Source: Niabella insulamsoli (GTDB lineage: Bacteria; Bacteroidota; Bacteroidia; Chitinophagales; Chitinophagaceae). Taken from it: a stretch of DNA of 64,000 bases. The DNA lies in the NCBI RefSeq assembly GCF_039652435.2, contig NZ_CP190246.1, positions 3,100,001 through 3,164,000 on the forward strand. Reading direction: 5' to 3'. The stretch's first letter is position 1. Every line of letters starts with the position of its first letter. The translations under genes and the position numbers were made by a program. The notes under the pieces are model-generated. The model was not told the origin of the DNA. It searched no databases and saw only the letters and a program-made list of their open reading frames with translations. Shown piece by piece: positions 60,830-64,000 of this stretch.

Positions 60830-61190
60830 GCGGGCGAGACCGGCACTGGCTGTGTACAACACGTTCAAATTTTTTGTTCGTGATTGTATGTTTACGCTGT
60901 CCGTGAACATGTATAACTAAAGCTTGATTAAAAAGTCCAAAGCGAGAAGATTGATAGTGCACTCCAACTCGTCTAATTATCTCCTTTGCGATTTGTGTTT
61001 TTCCCGTTACACCTCTACAAGCATTAGCTTATCGCTTCTTATAATGAGCCTTTTGACGCGCAACAAGGCTATATAAAAAAATGACGATAGGCGAAGCTAA
61101 ATAGGCATTAAACTTACAACATTTCTGTTCCATACAAATCAACCCAAATTTATCTTACTAAAAATCAACCGTCTTATTGCCGCATTTAAT
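60830..61190. other. AT-rich intergenic region without a recognised gene
   Basis: About 360 nt between convergent genes, more AT-rich than the neighbouring genes. AGCCTT/AAGGCT arms near 61050-61075 can pair, without a T run. Small minus-strand frames (for example 60735-60962) have no recognisable domain. It may hold a repeat or decayed element; I cannot identify one. Confidence 0.4.
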
Positions 61191-61757
61191 TTATAACTGC
61201 TTCACCACCACTTTTTTCTTATAGCGGTCCAGCGATTCCAGTTGCGCCGCAATTTTTTCATCCCAATCATCCTGAACAGTAAAATCCTCCCCGTTGCGGG
61301 TGTACAGGTCGTAAGACCGCTGAAAGTTTTCAGCTTCCTTGAATTTACTATTTACAAAATCTGCAATCTCCGCGCGATAATTATGCCGGGTTAGTTTTAG
61401 TCGCTGCAACTCTTTGGTAGCCTGACGCGCAAAAATTTCCGAAATATCAAAATGCTTTTGTTCGTGCATAAGCAGGCGCTGTTTAACCGATGGCGAAAAA
61501 TCCAACACACGCTCTCGAATGAAAGTGTGTTCGCGATGGACCGTTGCCTGCACCGTGATGCGCACGCTTACCGGCACACCGCTTACTTTGTGCGTTGTGA
61601 GATAATAGGTAATGCCGGTTCTCGTTAAAGCAGCCACGTTCTCGTTCACATCGCTCACACTATCGTGCACCACTTTAAAGTCCTGTAGCTGAAGCTTCCT
61701 GTCTTCCGTCCAGAATATAATTCGGTTAGCGCCTGACTTTTGTCCTGACACGGACAT
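61191..61757 (-). CDS. DUF922 family putative metalloprotease (N-terminus uncertain)
   Basis: 188 residues from the ATG at 61757. The DUF922 Zn site HEQKHFDI is intact, in a predicted helix after DFSPSVKQRLL. The same frame continues upstream without an ATG/GTG/TTG through a clear signal peptide (RRLIYLICFLQFFGM, then SVSGQ), and a promoter box (61827-61834) lies just before that. An ATT at 61805 is the best rare start, or there is an error in this stretch. Likely an exported protein; activity is not shown. Confidence 0.8.
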   Translation of the reverse strand: MSVSGQKSGANRIIFWTEDRKLQLQDFKVVHDSVSDVNENVAALTRTGITYYLTTHKVSGVPVSVRITVQATVHREHTFIRERVLDFSPSVKQRLLMHEQKHFDISEIFARQATKELQRLKLTRHNYRAEIADFVNSKFKEAENFQRSYDLYTRNGEDFTVQDDWDEKIAAQLESLDRYKKKVVVKQL

Positions 61758-61826
61758 TCCGAAAAATTGTAAAAAACAAATCAGATATATGAGTCTTCGT
61801 AGAATAGGCTAAATTTTTACAAACCA

Positions 61827-61834
61827 CAAAGATA
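61827..61834 (-). promoter_or_regulatory. -7 promoter box for the DUF922 gene
   Basis: Minus strand TATCTTTG, exact TAnnTTTG; a start near 61820 would include the signal-peptide extension of the DUF922 protein. Confidence 0.5.
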
Positions 61835-61857
61835 ACGACCTTTCCAGCGCTTTTTTG

Positions 61858-63555
61858 TTAAAAATAGAAGTCCCTGCGGCCGATATTCCATCTCAAACCA
61901 AGGTTGAAAACCGTACTGTTTTTGGTGGCTTTTGCAGGCGGCGCATCATAACGCTGCTTTCTGATCATGCCCATGCATTCGATGAAGAGATTTTCCTTTA
62001 CCTCATACGACAATAACAAACTCGCCATCGCTGCATTAGTTGTCCACCCGCTGCCCACATCATGACCATAATCGCCTGTTCGCGTCACATTCGGCAAAAA
62101 CAAATTGCTACCAAAATTTACCGAAGCATTGCTGTCGAGCCCCTGTTTATAATACATGGCTCTGCCTTCAATCATCCATTTGGGAGCGGGGCGATAGCGC
62201 GCCACGCCGATCCATTCGTTAAAATTCGCCATCAGCGGGTGCGCCAGCGGCTGATTATAATGAGAATAATTGGCCACCGAATCGTAGTGCGAGTAGGTAT
62301 AAGGCCTTACACGGTTCAGTTCTAACTGCAAATCCAGGTTATCCACTTTAAAGGCGTCGATATATTTGGCGCCAACCTGGTATCCAACCTTATTGGCCCA
62401 CCAGCCATTGCCGCCCGTAAGCTCCGAAAGCTTAAACTCATCAAACAACAACTGCCCATACACCTGGGCGGTTTTTGCCACATTGGCCTTTAAATCTACG
62501 CCCACCACCGCGTTATCCGGGCTGCCCTGATCGCGTTCTACCGACCGGTAAAAAATAACCGGGACCATATAACCAAATTCAAAGCGGTTTTCCCTTCCGA
62601 AAACAATCCCCTCAAAAACCCCTACGTTCAACCATTTGGTCAAGTTGATATCTAAATGGTGCATCGCAGCATATTTCTTGCCCAGCAAATCGTCGCCGGC
62701 ATTGCTTTGATAGGCGTTGGTGAGTTCCATAAACAGGTTTTGGTAGTTGAACTTCCAAATCCTGGTGTTCAGTTTCAGGAACAGGTTATTATTGCCAAAA
62801 TCACTTAAAAACAGGCTGCGCTGGCCATTTCCGATAAAGTTCTTGTCATAACCAAATGCCACATCAATATATTTCGTAACACCAAAGGTCACATATCCAC
62901 GCGCATCAAAAAAATCCCGCCCGCCCTGCTCGTTATACGTTCTGTAAAAGCCGGCGCCGGGAACCGCCCTGCGCTCTTCCATCCAGTCCTGCACATACAG
63001 CGGATAGCGCTCCTGATTATCCGTAAGCATTGTGTAAAAGCCCACTTTATCTGCAATGCGCCCGCGAATGGCAACGCCCCGCGTGTTGTAAAAAAGATTT
63101 TGATCGTTGTTATTTTCTTTCATAAAACCCACATTCAGCACCGGGTTTACCACGAGGTCAAAATCCTTGCTATGTGTTTCAAAAAGTCCGGCAGGGTATT
63201 GATAAAAAGTATTGCCCACGAGTTTTTTGCTGATATACTGCTCGCGCTCATTTTCGGGCACCCACTCCAGGTTGTTCGCCAGCAGGCTTTTGAGATAATA
63301 TTTATCGACTTTAGTAAGGTTCGCGTCTAAGGCGGAATCTACCTGTAAATAATTTCTCGCTGCCGGAACCACAAATTCCCGGCTATAAGGTTTCGTCTTG
63401 CTAAGGTTCAAAACAGGATCTTTTTGCGCCTTAATTTCGAGGCGGTCTAAGAGGATTTCCTGCTTATCGCCGCGCGGCAAATTGGTTGTTTGAGAAAAAG
63501 CTAAAAACGGACAAAGAAGCACCGTAAATACCTGAAGGCATTTTTTTAATTGCAT
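61858..63555 (-). CDS. RemB/Wzi-like outer membrane beta-barrel protein
   Basis: 565 residues. The signal peptide (LKKCLQVFTVLLCPFLAFSQ) is followed by a long beta-rich protein with many aromatic amphipathic strands and a C-terminal aromatic end (GRRDFYF), the outer membrane barrel signature. Blocks such as KVGFYTMLTDNQERYP and FDARGYVTFGVTKYIDVAFG resemble Bacteroidota gliding protein RemB and the capsule-assembly Wzi family. It may bind polysaccharide at the cell surface or aid gliding. The exact role is inferred from family only. Confidence 0.78.
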   Translation of the reverse strand: MQLKKCLQVFTVLLCPFLAFSQTTNLPRGDKQEILLDRLEIKAQKDPVLNLSKTKPYSREFVVPAARNYLQVDSALDANLTKVDKYYLKSLLANNLEWVPENEREQYISKKLVGNTFYQYPAGLFETHSKDFDLVVNPVLNVGFMKENNNDQNLFYNTRGVAIRGRIADKVGFYTMLTDNQERYPLYVQDWMEERRAVPGAGFYRTYNEQGGRDFFDARGYVTFGVTKYIDVAFGYDKNFIGNGQRSLFLSDFGNNNLFLKLNTRIWKFNYQNLFMELTNAYQSNAGDDLLGKKYAAMHHLDINLTKWLNVGVFEGIVFGRENRFEFGYMVPVIFYRSVERDQGSPDNAVVGVDLKANVAKTAQVYGQLLFDEFKLSELTGGNGWWANKVGYQVGAKYIDAFKVDNLDLQLELNRVRPYTYSHYDSVANYSHYNQPLAHPLMANFNEWIGVARYRPAPKWMIEGRAMYYKQGLDSNASVNFGSNLFLPNVTRTGDYGHDVGSGWTTNAAMASLLLSYEVKENLFIECMGMIRKQRYDAPPAKATKNSTVFNLGLRWNIGRRDFYF

Positions 63556-63708
63556 AGTTTGTTGATAAGGTTTAATAAACTACTTTTATTTTTATGCGCC
63601 GGGCCGGGCTACTACTATCAGCGAATTTGCGTCGCACGCTTCAATTGTGTTACATAAATCAGCAAATTCATAGTAATGACGCCGGGCACAGGCCCAAAAG
63701 CAAAAACT

Positions 63709-64000
63709 ATGCAAATATATCTTTTTAAAAACATTCAGGTTGTAAACGAAGGGAAAACAGCAACAAAGGACCTGTTGATAAAAAATGGCCGCATTGAAAA
63801 GGTTGACGATCAGATTACTACTCAGGCAAATGCCATTGAAATAAATGGCGAGGGAAAATTCCTGCTGCCCGGCGTTATCGACGACCAGGTGCATTTCAGG
63901 GAACCCGGCCTCACCCACAAAGCAAATATTTACACCGAAAGCAAAGCCGCCGTGGCGGGGGGTGTCACCAGTTTTATGGAAATGCCCAACACGATACCCC
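63709..64000 (+). CDS. pyrC: Dihydroorotase, class I type (3' end outside window)
   Basis: The first 97 codons are present and the gene continues past the window. Opening QIYLFKNIQVVNEGK, then the metal-site region FLLPGVIDDQVHFREPGLTH and SFMEMPNT fit dihydroorotase, which closes carbamoyl-aspartate in pyrimidine synthesis. The usual HxH is Gln-Val-His here (DDQVHF), a variant I have seen associated with Bacteroidota enzymes. pyrG and pyrR are elsewhere in the window. Confidence 0.9.
   Translation, partial: MQIYLFKNIQVVNEGKTATKDLLIKNGRIEKVDDQITTQANAIEINGEGKFLLPGVIDDQVHFREPGLTHKANIYTESKAAVAGGVTSFMEMPNTIP

Noticed and set aside
60735..60962. 75-codon minus-strand frame after the CBS gene
   Set aside because: Starts in intergenic DNA, runs into the antisense of a real gene, no domain.
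63592..63918. Minus-strand frame over the pyrC start
   Set aside because: Overlaps a recognisable dihydroorotase start on the other strand.
1..64000. CRISPR array, prophage or intact insertion sequence
   Set aside because: No regularly spaced direct repeats, transposase or integrase, or phage genes were seen.

Overview
The window reads as chromosomal DNA of a Bacteroidota bacterium, most likely Chitinophagaceae or a close relative. The support is: repeated exact matches to the Bacteroidota -7 promoter box TAnnTTTG upstream of genes, with little use of Shine-Dalgarno sites; GSCFA, DUF4112, DUF4349, PorT-like, DUF922 and RemB/Wzi-like families; a DPP4-type S9 peptidase; a GH109 enzyme; and a zinc-free bL31. 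The genus is inference. I see no rRNA, tRNA, CRISPR array, phage or intact insertion sequence. Most of the window is housekeeping chromosome with several accessory catabolic islands.

Layout. 1-2.1 kb: a peroxiredoxin followed by a PAS histidine kinase cut by the window edge. 2.5-4.2 kb: pyrG with terminator. 4.3-8.7 kb: a sugar/nucleoside uptake operon (FucP-like MFS, NHS-family MFS, two exported TIM-barrel isomerases). 8.7-11.8 kb: tpiA, a GlmU-like transferase, rpmE with a structured leader, yajQ. 11.9-14.7 kb: threonine aldolase and pgi. 14.7-19.3 kb: a small secreted protein, a zinc-less sirtuin, DUF4349, an EVE protein, a FAD oxidoreductase and a lipoprotein. 19.4-22.6 kb: divergent galK and galM, then GSCFA. 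22.6-27.2 kb: rlmB, DUF4112, NUDIX, sodC, a porin-like barrel, murB. 27.3-32.9 kb: a LacI regulator, DPP4-like peptidase, an S24/XRE regulator and a conserved 438-residue protein. 33-37.4 kb: oxyR, pyrR, pruA and prfB with a programmed frameshift.

37.6-40.4 kb: a CHASE/PAS histidine kinase translationally coupled to a CheY-like regulator. 40.4-47.2 kb: a four-gene operon typical of Planctomycetes-style loci (PSD1 cytochrome, DUF1501, exported TIM barrel, DUF2231-cytochrome-LRR protein) with its own promoter; this is the strongest candidate for an under-described system. 47.3-53.7 kb: an RsmB-like methyltransferase, then sucB and sucA separated by an oppositely oriented NarL-type regulator. 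54-57.6 kb: rpsT, then an amino-sugar salvage group (BadF-type kinase, murQ, GH109). 57.8-64 kb: S41 protease, a cystathionine beta-synthase-like enzyme, a DUF922 protein, a RemB/Wzi-like barrel and the start of dihydroorotase.

How the genes work together. The 4.3-8.7 kb, 19-22 kb, 40-47 kb and 54-57 kb blocks point to a heterotroph that harvests sugars, galactose and amino sugars, with several enzymes predicted to act in the periplasm. OxyR, SodC and the peroxiredoxin form a scattered oxidative-stress set. pyrG, pyrR and pyrC are present but not clustered.
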